Shown: positions 27,929 to 35,486 of the stretch, piece after piece
How positions within the stretch are numbered: position 1 is the stretch's first letter
Layout of the letters: every line of letters begins with the position of its first letter
Assembly (NCBI RefSeq): GCF_000242635.2
Contig: NC_017770.1
Location: 1,748,669 to 1,812,668, forward strand
Direction of reading: 5' to 3'
DNA: 64,000 nt
Source: Solitalea canadensis DSM 3403
GTDB taxonomy: Bacteria > Bacteroidota > Bacteroidia > Sphingobacteriales > Sphingobacteriaceae
Position numbers and translations under genes: made by a program
Notes under the pieces: model-generated
What the model was told of the DNA's origin: nothing
The model's input: only the letters and a program-made list of their open reading frames with translations
Database searches by the model: none

Positions 27929-27994
27929 TAAAGTTATGTTGATATACACACTGTAGTTATGAGTTTAATCAAAGGGATGAATGATTTTCATCAA
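27929..27994 (-). promoter_or_regulatory. Tandem FNR-like boxes plus -7 element, ldh promoter
   Basis: Read on the minus strand, box 1 is TTGAT-N4-ATCAT (27981-27994), box 2 is TGAT-N4-CTCA (27960-27971), and the -7 element is TAACTTTA (27929-27936). The 44-nt box-to-element gap, the 22-bp centre spacing and the 19-nt gap to ATG are the same as for ppsA. Confidence 0.77.
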
Positions 27995-28049
27995 CTTAGT
28001 AGCCATGTATACATGAAAGGGTAGGTGAGACATTCTTTAGGGTGGATCA

Positions 28050-28508
28050 TCAGAATATCATTGTGTCAATATTGAATACATACTTTAACAATTCATCGAG
28101 TGTATAAATGTCAACTGATGAAGGAATCAGCCACAAGACTAATAATAATAATAGACGGGGGAAAATGTGTTCAAGATCAACAATTGTTTGCATAACACTA
28201 AATGCCAAGGTCACCAGTAAGATGTCAATACTTAGTAAAGATAATGCAATGCCTCTGAAGAGTCCGAGTATCAATAGTATCCCACCTATACATTCAGAAA
28301 TACTTGTTGCATAAGCACTGAAGGATAGTATCCACTTAGGGTAGTTTTTACCTGCTAATTGTTCTCCAAAAAAATCAGCAACATGTTTGCTGCCTACCTT
28401 GAATAATCTGGAGTATCCCTGGCTGACAAATATAATTCCGAGAAAAAGTCTTGTTACAAGTGCTGCTATTGAAAATCCTATATGATAAGTTTCCATAATA
28501 CTAAGCAT
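28050..28508 (-). CDS. DoxX family membrane protein
   Basis: 152 aa with four transmembrane helices (SIAALVTRLFLGIIFVSQGYSRLF, SFSAYATSISECIGGILLILGLF, ALSLLSIDILLVTLAFSVM, LLLLLVLWLIPSSVDIY). The opening R-x-x-x-G-xxFxxxGxxKLF pattern is that of DoxX. The family is linked to terminal oxidase subunits and to oxidative-stress complexes; its exact function here is unknown. Its ATG directly follows the stop codon of the DUF1003 gene (TAAATG), showing translational coupling. Confidence 0.82.
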   Translation of the reverse strand: MLSIMETYHIGFSIAALVTRLFLGIIFVSQGYSRLFKVGSKHVADFFGEQLAGKNYPKWILSFSAYATSISECIGGILLILGLFRGIALSLLSIDILLVTLAFSVMQTIVDLEHIFPRLLLLLVLWLIPSSVDIYTLDELLKYVFNIDTMIF

Positions 28509-28832
28509 TTATGTTTTTACCGAAGAATTTCTATTCTTAAGAGTAGCTTTTATATCTTCCATTAGTTCTACCTGTGTCTTTTGAATGTCAAACAGTGTTT
28601 GCATTTGTTCAACAATTAAAAGGTCGAGTTTTTGATGAAGGTTTCTGATTTCTATTTCAGCTTTTAAATTAATCAGGTAATCGTTTTGTGCACGCTGCCG
28701 GTCTTTTTCTTCTTTCCGGTTCTGGCTCATCATAATAACAGGAGCTTGTAATGCTGCCAGACATGATAAAAGCAGGTTCAGTAAAATGAAGGGATACGGA
28801 GTAAATGGGCGGCTTAACGCCTCCTCATGCAT
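28509..28832 (-). CDS. DUF1003 domain protein, N-terminally short; upstream A9 tract may restore a longer form
   Basis: 107 aa from the ATG at 28832. It contains the conserved DUF1003 half PYPFILLNLLLSCLAALQAPVIMMSQNRKEEKDR and a C-terminal coiled coil. The usual first transmembrane helix (GSW...) is absent. The same frame is open upstream to about 28922 but has no start. An ATG at 28926 in another frame would join it if one base of the nine-T run (28913-28921, A9 on the coding strand) were skipped, adding a charged ~31-residue helix. Either the short form is real or expression depends on slippage. It forms an operon with DoxX and two universal stress genes. Confidence 0.65.
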   Translation of the reverse strand: MHEEALSRPFTPYPFILLNLLLSCLAALQAPVIMMSQNRKEEKDRQRAQNDYLINLKAEIEIRNLHQKLDLLIVEQMQTLFDIQKTQVELMEDIKATLKNRNSSVKT

Positions 28833-28937
28833 CGAATCCAGGACAAGTTGATTAAGTTTCTGTAAATGCTTATTTTCTGTTTCTAAAAGTTCTTCTAGTT
28901 TTTTTTCCTGTATTTTTTTTTGTCATTGACGAGTTGG

Positions 28938-29777
28938 CTATTTATTGTGTGCAATGAATAAAGGTGCCTTTATTTCACTCATTAATACATCCGCCATACT
29001 TTGATTAAAAAACATTGAGACAGGGTTTCTCCGGTAAGCGCCACATGTTACTAAAGTAATTTCTTCATCACTTTCAAGATTTAGTACAATTTCTGTTTCC
29101 GGTAAACCGGTTAAGACTGTATAATTAGCATCCGGAAAGTGTCGTTTCATAAACTCTTTAACTAATCGGCCATCCGGTATATGAAGTGATTCCTTACGTG
29201 ATTTAACAGTAATAACCTTTGTATCGAGGGACTTTAAAGATGGAAGCAGGTAGCTGAGCATCTTTATTGCATAAACCGAAGAAGGTTTTCCATCATATAG
29301 TAGTACCAATTTTTCAATCGGCTTAAATTTGTTGGGAACTAATAAAACAGGACATTGTACATCACTTAACAAGTCAGTAATAAAATGAGTAGGAAGAGGT
29401 TCTGTTTTGTTTGAAAAGGTTTCATTAAAGTTGATGATCATAATGTCGGCAAAAACACTTTCGTGCAACAGGTCTCGAATTGAAAAGTTATAATCATGAT
29501 GTACGCTATGATTAATTCCCGAATGCTGGCATGCCTTTTCCAATTTTTCAATTGAAAGCTGTTTAGTTACCTGGTCAGCTTCATCCAACTCTTTTAGTTT
29601 TTCTATAGGAGTGCCTTTCTTTACAACCGTTTCATATACATTGTATCCTCGCCTGGTAAAATCATCAAGAAATACACCTACTAGGTGAGCTGATTCTTGC
29701 TTGCTAAGGAATATAGAATATTCCAAAGTACTTTCAGAGAATCTGAGACAATCAAAAGCAGCGATGATCTTTTTCAT
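28938..29777 (-). CDS. Universal stress protein, tandem-domain type
   Basis: 279 aa, two Usp domains (KKIIAAFDCLRFSESTLEYSI at the N-terminus; EKLVLLYDGKPSSVYAIKML at about 155). It ends with VTCGAYRRNPVSMFFNQSMADVLMSEIKAPLFIAHNK, paralogous to the USP at 19153. Ligand loop GAYRRN differs from GAFGRS, so nucleotide binding may differ. It is preceded 10 nt upstream by a truncated paralogue and followed by the DUF1003 gene. Confidence 0.86.
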   Translation of the reverse strand: MKKIIAAFDCLRFSESTLEYSIFLSKQESAHLVGVFLDDFTRRGYNVYETVVKKGTPIEKLKELDEADQVTKQLSIEKLEKACQHSGINHSVHHDYNFSIRDLLHESVFADIMIINFNETFSNKTEPLPTHFITDLLSDVQCPVLLVPNKFKPIEKLVLLYDGKPSSVYAIKMLSYLLPSLKSLDTKVITVKSRKESLHIPDGRLVKEFMKRHFPDANYTVLTGLPETEIVLNLESDEEITLVTCGAYRRNPVSMFFNQSMADVLMSEIKAPLFIAHNK

Positions 29778-29787
29778 GATTTGTTAA

Positions 29788-30081
29788 TTAAAAATGAGTG
29801 ATAAAGATGGGTAAATTGACACCCCTGATAAGCAAATCGGCTTTACTTGGTTGAAACAGGTATGATAACGAATTTCGTCCATAAGCACCCATGACCACTA
29901 ATGCATTACTTTTGTCAAACAAATACCTGAAAATTTCATTTTTAGCACTTCCACTGACGTATGTAAATGTTATATTAATATAATAAGATTTTAACCAATT
30001 GGTTATCTTATCCTTTTCATCAAAGTCCCAGTCGTACTTAGGGTGTACTTTCAGTAAAGCGACGTGTAGTTCATTTGACAT
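29788..30081 (-). CDS. Truncated universal stress protein (C-terminal half only)
   Basis: 97 aa. It corresponds to the second half of a tandem Usp (ALVVMGAYGRNSLSYLFQPSKADLLIRGVNLPIFITHF), starting MSNELHVALLKVHPKYDWDFDEKDK. A TGA lies directly before the ATG in the same frame, so it cannot extend. The missing ~180 N-terminal residues point to a deletion, but the remaining single domain could still fold. It is the first gene of the usp-DUF1003-doxX group. Confidence 0.7.
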   Translation of the reverse strand: MSNELHVALLKVHPKYDWDFDEKDKITNWLKSYYINITFTYVSGSAKNEIFRYLFDKSNALVVMGAYGRNSLSYLFQPSKADLLIRGVNLPIFITHF

Positions 30082-30130
30082 TCAAATTTGTAGGGAGTAC
30101 CTCATTAATCGCTGCCTCAAAAGTGAATGT

Positions 30131-30304
30131 TCACCTCTGATAGTCCTTATAATAATGTCTTTCTTTTTTGAGTGTTCTTAAAGCGTAAAACAAAAAGTCA
30201 AGAGATATCCATACCATAAACCAACCAGTTGGCTCTAGCAGCAATTTTATAGACAGAGGGAATGAATAAGCACCTTCAAAGCTGATATAAGTGTTCACTG
30301 CCAT
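30131..30304 (-). CDS. Small membrane protein or C-terminal remnant of a larger one
   Basis: 57 aa, ATG at 30304, stop at 30131-30133. Two short hydrophobic segments separated by a Pro-Gly turn (FPLSIKLLLEPTGWFMVWISLDFLFYALRTLKKER), then a basic tail. A stop lies 14 codons upstream of the ATG. It looks like the end of a two-helix membrane protein. The family is not recognised, and the region around it is decayed. Confidence 0.4.
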   Translation of the reverse strand: MAVNTYISFEGAYSFPLSIKLLLEPTGWFMVWISLDFLFYALRTLKKERHYYKDYQR

Positions 30305-30480
30305 AATTGCTAGGCCTACATTACTCCATTGTGTAATTTTTTAGTGAAGTCATTGGTATGTTTGTATAATAGAATCAAACCCATTTTTTTGACAATCCTT
30401 TGATTGATGAATTCAGAATCAATCGAATGACCTATTAAGTCACCCACCTTTAAGTTTTCTACATGCTTTAGCTTATTTAA

Positions 30481-31053
30481 TTATCCTACAGGTTCTTTTA
30501 ATGTTGGTTGGAATGGAAAATAGTTTGGTTCAGGTGGTCTTCTAAATTTAACTTCACTTGGGCCACCATCAATAATTAGGTGTCCTTTAGGATCATTATA
30601 TCCGGAGGCAACAACAGTATTATCCTCAAAAACTAAAACAATTTCTTCTTTATATTCAATACGATGTTCGAATAACTGTTTTTTATGAGACGAATTATAT
30701 GAAATTGTATCTTTATCTAAGGTTATTCTCATTCCATCAACTATGAATGTATCATTCATAGTTTCAATATTTAATGTTTGATATCCATCAAATGCCTCTA
30801 AATAAACATAAAATTCAAATATATTATGTTGCTGTATTTCCGAAATAGATTCATCTGGGAAACGAAGACCAATATGAATTAGCTGTCCAGCACGAATATG
30901 GGAATTTCTATGTTCTGAAGTTGCCGAATAAAACTTACCATTAATCAAGTATATCACAACTGTAATTCTTAAGATGTTATTCCCTTCCCACGAATGCTTT
31001 TTTGAAGTATGTGGAATCCCGAATGTTAAGTAAGCAGCTTTTAGTTTAGTCAT
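30481..31053 (-). CDS. Hypothetical protein, AT-rich singleton
   Basis: 190 aa from the ATG at 31053; the longer frame would need a TTG at 31089. Beta-rich, with no signal peptide. Segments include NNILRITVVIYLINGKFYSATSEHRNSHIRAGQLIHIGL and EIVLVFEDNTVVASGYNDPKGHLIIDGGP. It ends with a Pro-rich tail. No family is recognised. Its base composition is even more AT-rich than the flanking genes. A 9-bp inverted repeat (31128-31155) lies upstream of its start and may be its operator. Confidence 0.6.
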   Translation of the reverse strand: MTKLKAAYLTFGIPHTSKKHSWEGNNILRITVVIYLINGKFYSATSEHRNSHIRAGQLIHIGLRFPDESISEIQQHNIFEFYVYLEAFDGYQTLNIETMNDTFIVDGMRITLDKDTISYNSSHKKQLFEHRIEYKEEIVLVFEDNTVVASGYNDPKGHLIIDGGPSEVKFRRPPEPNYFPFQPTLKEPVG

Positions 31054-31127
31054 AAAAAAATAATTAGCATTGATTTTAAATTTAATCAAATTAACTGATA
31101 TTCAGCAATTTATTAATTATATCAAAG

Positions 31128-31155
31128 GTTAATCATAAAAAAATAAATGATTAAC
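31128..31155. repeat. Inverted repeat upstream of the 30481 gene
   Basis: Perfect 9-bp arms (31128-31136 and 31147-31155) around a 10-nt A-rich spacer, 75-100 nt upstream of the minus-strand ATG at 31053. Could be an operator. Confidence 0.45.
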
Positions 31156-31237
31156 TTTTAATAAAACTACAGATGCCCTATGGAAATAATATTAGAGACT
31201 TAAATTGAAGAAGATTACCATTGGTTTCATAGATATA

Positions 31238-31270
31238 AAGGCCGATTGTTTACTTAACGATCGGCCTTTT
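31238..31270 (+). terminator. Rho-independent terminator without an obvious upstream gene
   Basis: Stem AAGGCCGAT/ATCGGCCTT closed by a 13-nt loop and followed by a T run. No intact gene ends here on the plus strand, which supports loss of an upstream gene. Confidence 0.65.
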
Positions 31271-31336
31271 TAATTTATTTGCTATTTTATTACTTCAATA
31301 GTCAACCAAAACGTCAAACTTTTTCTCATTTAGGCT

Positions 31337-31441
31337 ATGATCGAACCAATCACATGTCTATTAATTGATGATGATCCAGAAGAGTTAGGAATCATTAAGT
31401 TTGCTAGATCTGTAAGCTTTCCTGAACTTGGGCTAATTTAA
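31337..31441 (+). pseudogene. Response-regulator N-terminal stub
   Basis: ATG at 31337 begins MIEPITCLLIDDDPEELGIIKF, the beta-1 strand and acidic triad (DDD) of a receiver domain. After about 26 codons it runs into the repeated IS-end-like sequence (31412-31429) and stops at 31439-31441. The rest of the regulator is absent. Confidence 0.6.
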
Positions 31442-31842
31442 AAGTAGAATTCTCCCTCTCATTGACTTAATAACTGTTGAATGTGTTGTCATTATGCATG
31501 AACAACATGTCATTTTAACGAATGCTTATAATGAGATTAAAGATATTAGGGAATATTAAGCAATGAACTGATTTTCATTAATACTCCAACCAAAGTAGGT
31601 TAAACCTACATCATCCTAAATAAGCTTTGGCAAGATTTTCCTTAATTACTGATGGGTTACCCACTTCTTTTAAATTCTTCGAAAATACTCTTAAGGCATT
31701 CTTATTCATTACTTAGTTGAGTCGTTTGATGAGACTGTGATAGTTGGCAAAATATAGGATAAAACAGCTAACATTGGATCTGTAACGATTTTAATTGCAA
31801 TATAGGAAATACACTATTAAAAGTATTTAAGCCCTGTAATGA

Positions 31843-31870
31843 CATCGGTGATTAACACCGGTGCTTTTTT
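31843..31870 (+). terminator. Rho-independent terminator
   Basis: 8-bp GC-rich stem (31843-31850 with 31856-31863, one G-T pair), a 5-nt loop, and six Ts. Confidence 0.6.
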
Positions 31871-32067
31871 AGTAATTTGAGATTAATTATAGAAAATGAA
31901 AAAATTTAAACAACAGATTTCATTATTAATTAACAATGAATATGGCCTTCCGTATATTGAAGACTCCACTTTGCTGCTTTGCAATCGCATTATCGTGCTA
32001 GAAAAATAGAGGGAGACAAAATGAGTAAAAATACATTATCAACCTTCTGAAAATCTAAAGAAACTTT

Positions 32068-33300
32068 ATGGATGTACTACAACTTATAACCCTGCTCTTA
32101 CTTGTAAGTGCAGGGATTTCCTATATCAACCAGCGCTTTATCAAGCTTCCGGGAACCATAGGCATAGTGGCAATTTCCGTAGTGATTTCTGTAATTATTG
32201 TAATTGTCGGTAAAACAAATAACGAACTCGCGGCTAAGATCAGAGAGGCATCGGACAGCATGAATTTTTCAAGTATCCTGCTTGATGTAATGCTTGGTTT
32301 CCTACTTTTTGCCAGTGCATTGCATTTTGATTACCAAAAATTAAGGAAACAGCAATGGCCCGTTTTTGCTTTAAGCACTTTAGGAGTTCTGCTTTCAACG
32401 TTTTTGTTTGGGATATTCTTATATTACCTTGCAGGTTTGTTTGGCATCAACCTCCCACTGATCTATTGTTTTATTTTTGGAGCTCTGATCTCTCCGACTG
32501 ACCCCATAGCTGTGGGATCAATTCTAAAACGCTCTAAAATCTCGGAAAAGCTGTCAACTGTTATTGCCGGGGAATCCCTTTTTAATGATGCAGTTGGATT
32601 GCTTGTGTTTATACTCCTACTGGAACTGGTGCAGAAACCTGGTGTAGTTATTAGTTTCAATACCATAGCAGGGCTGATTATCCATGAAGTTTTGGGTGGA
32701 ATCGTTATTGGGCTTGCCATTGGATATGTTGGGTATATGCTGATTAAATCAATTAAAGATTTTCAGACCATTTTGCTTATATCCATAGCCCTAGTATTAG
32801 GCATTTCAATGCTTGCAGGTTATTTTCATGCTTCTGTACCGCTTGTAGCCGTAACAGCGGGCCTTATCATAGGCAACAACAGCTTTCATGAAGATAAAGT
32901 ATCAGATGATTTCCTCCTGAGAATCTGGAAACTTATAGATGAAGTACTCAATACCATCCTCTTTGTCATGATTGGCCTGCAGATGGTAGCCATGCCTTTT
33001 TTAAGGGAATACTGGCTGCTAAGCCTTTTTGCAATTATGATAATCCTTATTGCCAGAATTATAAGTGTATCGTTACCGGCACTCTTCCTGCTAGGGAAAG
33101 TTAATTTCAATAACTTATTTATACTTAGTTGGGCAGGCCTGCGTGGTGGTATTTCTATTGCAATGGCATTATCATTGCCAGATTCGCCTTATAAGGAAGG
33201 TATACTTTCCGGTTGTTACTTTATAGTATTATTTTCTATAATTGTACAAGGATTGTCTTTAAACAAACTAATTACCGTTTTAAAAGATCGTGAAGCTTAG
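32068..33300 (+). CDS. Na+/H+ antiporter, CPA1 (NhaP-like) family
   Basis: 410 aa with about 12 transmembrane helices. Diagnostic motifs are GALISPTDPIAVGSIL (the ion-site PTDP segment) and AGESLFNDAVGLLVFILLLEL (with the ND pair typical of electroneutral CPA1 exchangers), plus the C-terminal WAGLRGGISIAMALSLP. It exports Na+ (or K+) in exchange for H+. It stands alone, with no cytoplasmic TrkA-C domain, and a decayed region precedes it. Confidence 0.9.
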   Translation: MDVLQLITLLLLVSAGISYINQRFIKLPGTIGIVAISVVISVIIVIVGKTNNELAAKIREASDSMNFSSILLDVMLGFLLFASALHFDYQKLRKQQWPVFALSTLGVLLSTFLFGIFLYYLAGLFGINLPLIYCFIFGALISPTDPIAVGSILKRSKISEKLSTVIAGESLFNDAVGLLVFILLLELVQKPGVVISFNTIAGLIIHEVLGGIVIGLAIGYVGYMLIKSIKDFQTILLISIALVLGISMLAGYFHASVPLVAVTAGLIIGNNSFHEDKVSDDFLLRIWKLIDEVLNTILFVMIGLQMVAMPFLREYWLLSLFAIMIILIARIISVSLPALFLLGKVNFNNLFILSWAGLRGGISIAMALSLPDSPYKEGILSGCYFIVLFSIIVQGLSLNKLITVLKDREA

Positions 33301-33476
33301 GCTCATGATCCTATTATGAATTTCATCAAACTAAGGCTGTTCTTAGGGCAGTCATTACCTCATTTTCAGAACTAATATGACGATCTTAAAGCACATTTTG
33401 GATAAAAACATCTCTTAAAAAATACAAAAAACCGCTTCGCTTCTCAACTTGGCGGTCATTTTGATTAGATAATTGG

Positions 33477-34052
33477 TTATTCCTTACTTGCTTCTTGGTT
33501 AATATAACCTTCTGCAATTTTAGTTAAAGTAATGTTGGTAGCTTTTTCATTTTCAAGGGTCTCATTCAAAAGTTTCACTACTTCAGTATGTCCCATGTTT
33601 GCTGCAAACGCTTTAAGAGTTCCATAAGTGGCAATTTCATAATGTTCTACTTTTTGTGCTGCTAATATTAAACCAGCATCTCTTACCATTGTTCCACTAT
33701 CTGTGTCGCTTAAAATACTTTCTGCTTCAGAAACAAGACCTTCCATTGCATCACATTTTTTGCCACTTGCTTTTTCACCTAATAAGTCAAAAACTTGTTC
33801 TAATCTGGAAATATGATCCATGGTTTCTTGTGAATGCTTATCAAATGCTGTTGCCAATATCGATGAGGTGGATGCTTTTTTCATTTTAGGAAGGGCTTTC
33901 ACTAAATGCTTCTCGGCCCAGTAAATATCCTTTAGTTCGTCTATGAAAAATTGATGAAATTCTGACTTGCTCATATCATGAGTCATCTTGTCAACTTTAT
34001 TCATTCCCAACTTTTTTGATGAAGATTTACTTCTTTCTTGTGTCGTTGTCAT
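33477..34052 (-). CDS. YciE-like ferritin-like protein (DUF892)
   Basis: 191 aa. The N-terminal ~25 residues are a basic, Ser/Lys-rich tail. A four-helix bundle follows, with FFIDELKDIYWAEKHLVKALPKM, HSQETMDHISRLEQVFDLLG, GLILAAQKVEHYEIATYGTLKAFA and LNETLENEKATNITLTKIAE. Glu/His residues that could ligand a di-iron site (E..E..H and E..H) are in register with the YciE/YciF family. A stress-inducible protein of unknown activity. Single-gene transcript. Confidence 0.87.
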   Translation of the reverse strand: MTTTQERSKSSSKKLGMNKVDKMTHDMSKSEFHQFFIDELKDIYWAEKHLVKALPKMKKASTSSILATAFDKHSQETMDHISRLEQVFDLLGEKASGKKCDAMEGLVSEAESILSDTDSGTMVRDAGLILAAQKVEHYEIATYGTLKAFAANMGHTEVVKLLNETLENEKATNITLTKIAEGYINQEASKE

Positions 34053-34454
34053 AATTGATTGATTTTAAGTTTGTTGAATATAGTCAATCTAAAAGCATGC
34101 CTCTTTTGGAATATGCCTTCTAAGGCTATTTCCTTAATTCAACATCCTTGGAACAGGAATTAATTGCCCATGATGATCTCTTTTAGGTACTTTAATTCCA
34201 TTAATTCTTTGAAATAAAAAGCCCTGATCATCAACTAATCATTGATCAGGGCAACATCTACCTATGAAGTCCTGGGAGAACTTATTATCATTTAAACCTG
34301 TTTATTCATGATTTGGTTGCATCAATTTCAAATTTGGAATGTAAACATGAGCCGATTTATCTTAATTAATGGGCTCATGTTTTACTGATGTAATGAATAC
34401 TTTTACGTAATTTGAAAAAGTCTTTAATCGTATTTCTCTCCTTTTCTTCTTGTA
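34053..34454. other. Gene-free stretch with one hairpin
   Basis: About 400 nt. It contains the YciE promoter region and a perfect 10-bp hairpin at 34221-34252 (GCCCTGATCA/TGATCAGGGC) that lacks a clear T tail. Nothing else is recognised. Confidence 0.45.
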
Positions 34455-34682
34455 TTAAACGAACCTTAATTCATCTAAATCACCCACTGAAAATACCTTG
34501 TTTTTCTTTACTTTATTTGTGATTTCTTCTAAAATTGCATTTGAAAAATCATTAATTTGCTGAGGGATTTCCATTTGAACTATTTCATAAAAGTATTTAA
34601 TTATTAAATCAGCTAACGTTTCATCATCGTTAGCATCTTTGATTAAATAATACCAAATCTGTTTTTTGATAAATGCTCTTCT
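34455..34682 (-). pseudogene. Startless hypothetical ORF, probable gene remnant
   Basis: An open minus-strand frame of 76 codons ends at 34455 and reads KKQIWYYLIKDANDDETLADLI... EEITNKVKKNKVFSVGDLDELRFV. It has no usable start, and another frame continues upstream (EEHPKAAKEEHLSKN), implying a frameshift near 34680. No known family. Confidence 0.4.
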
Positions 34683-34919
34683 TTAGCTGCTTTCGGATGT
34701 TCCTCAATCCATATATGGCAGTAAAACAAGGAAATATGTTCATTTCAAAACTATTATTAGCTGTAGAATTTTAGTATAGCCTGTAAGACTTTTTGCTAAA
34801 GGAATTTAAATTAGACATCTCCTTTTTAAGGCTTTGCTTAAATGAAGTTAAATCATCAATCCTATTGTTTTTGTACATTTATATGAATTCATTAAAATGA
34901 AGATAAATATTAATACTCA

Positions 34920-35486
34920 GTGAAAATTCACATCAAAAATATGGTATGTATACGCTGTAAAATGATATTGAAAGCCGAATTGGAAAAGCTGGGTTTGAAT
35001 TATTCTCAATTGGAATTAGGTGAAGTTGAAATTAAGGGGAGCATTACTGAAGAACAACTAAAACAGCTCGACAAAGGGTTGCGAAAATATGAGCTGGAGT
35101 TGATGGATGATAAGAGGAGTATACTCATTGAGAAAATTAAAAGTTTAATTATCGAACTTGTTCATTACACCGATGAACAATTGAAAATAAACCTATCTGA
35201 CTACCTAAGCGAAAAACTTAATCACGATTATACCTATTTAGCTAACCTTTTCTCTGAAGTGCAAGGTATCACCATTGAAAAATTCTTTATAATCCATCGT
35301 ATTGAACGGGTAAAAGAATTATTGGTGTATGATGAACTGAGTTTGACAGAAATTTCATATAAACTGCATTTTAGTAGCGTTTCCCACCTTTCTAACCAAT
35401 TTAAAAGAATCACCGGATTAACTCCTTCCTATTTTAAACAATTAAAACATAAAAGACGGGGCATAGTAGGTCTCGATAATGTGTGA
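34920..35486 (+). CDS. AraC family regulator with N-terminal CxxC ferredoxin-like domain
   Basis: 188 aa, GTG start at 34920. Residues 1-65 resemble a heavy-metal-associated (HMA) fold: MKIHIKNMVCIRCKM with C10-x2-C13, then strands and helices ending LRKYELELMDD. The C-terminal ~100 residues are an AraC helix-turn-helix pair (YLSEKLNHDYTYLANLFSEV, LSLTEISYKLHFSSVSHLSNQFKRITGLTPSYFKQL). This domain pairing is widespread in Bacteroidota; the ligand is unproven and metal or redox sensing by the two cysteines is inference. The last codons are included in a downstream duplication. Confidence 0.85.
   Translation: MKIHIKNMVCIRCKMILKAELEKLGLNYSQLELGEVEIKGSITEEQLKQLDKGLRKYELELMDDKRSILIEKIKSLIIELVHYTDEQLKINLSDYLSEKLNHDYTYLANLFSEVQGITIEKFFIIHRIERVKELLVYDELSLTEISYKLHFSSVSHLSNQFKRITGLTPSYFKQLKHKRRGIVGLDNV

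Larger units (their letters stand above)
31090..32067. other. Long gene-poor stretch with remnants
   Basis: About 980 nt. It contains the inverted repeat 31128-31155 (arms GTTAATCAT/ATGATTAAC), a hairpin-plus-T terminator at 31238-31270, a truncated response-regulator start at 31337, an IS-end-like sequence at 31412, and a terminator at 31843. A 37-codon ORF at 31896-32009 is not recognisable. The region looks like a graveyard of deleted genes. Confidence 0.55.

Noticed and set aside
30402-30424. GATTGAT/ATCAATC inverted repeat as another FNR-like box
   Set aside because: The arms are separated by 9 nt, not 4, and no TAnnTTTA element follows at the conserved distance.
31896-32009. 37-codon ORF upstream of the antiporter gene
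   Set aside because: Reads as a plausible short peptide, but there is no family, ribosome site or conserved context to support it.
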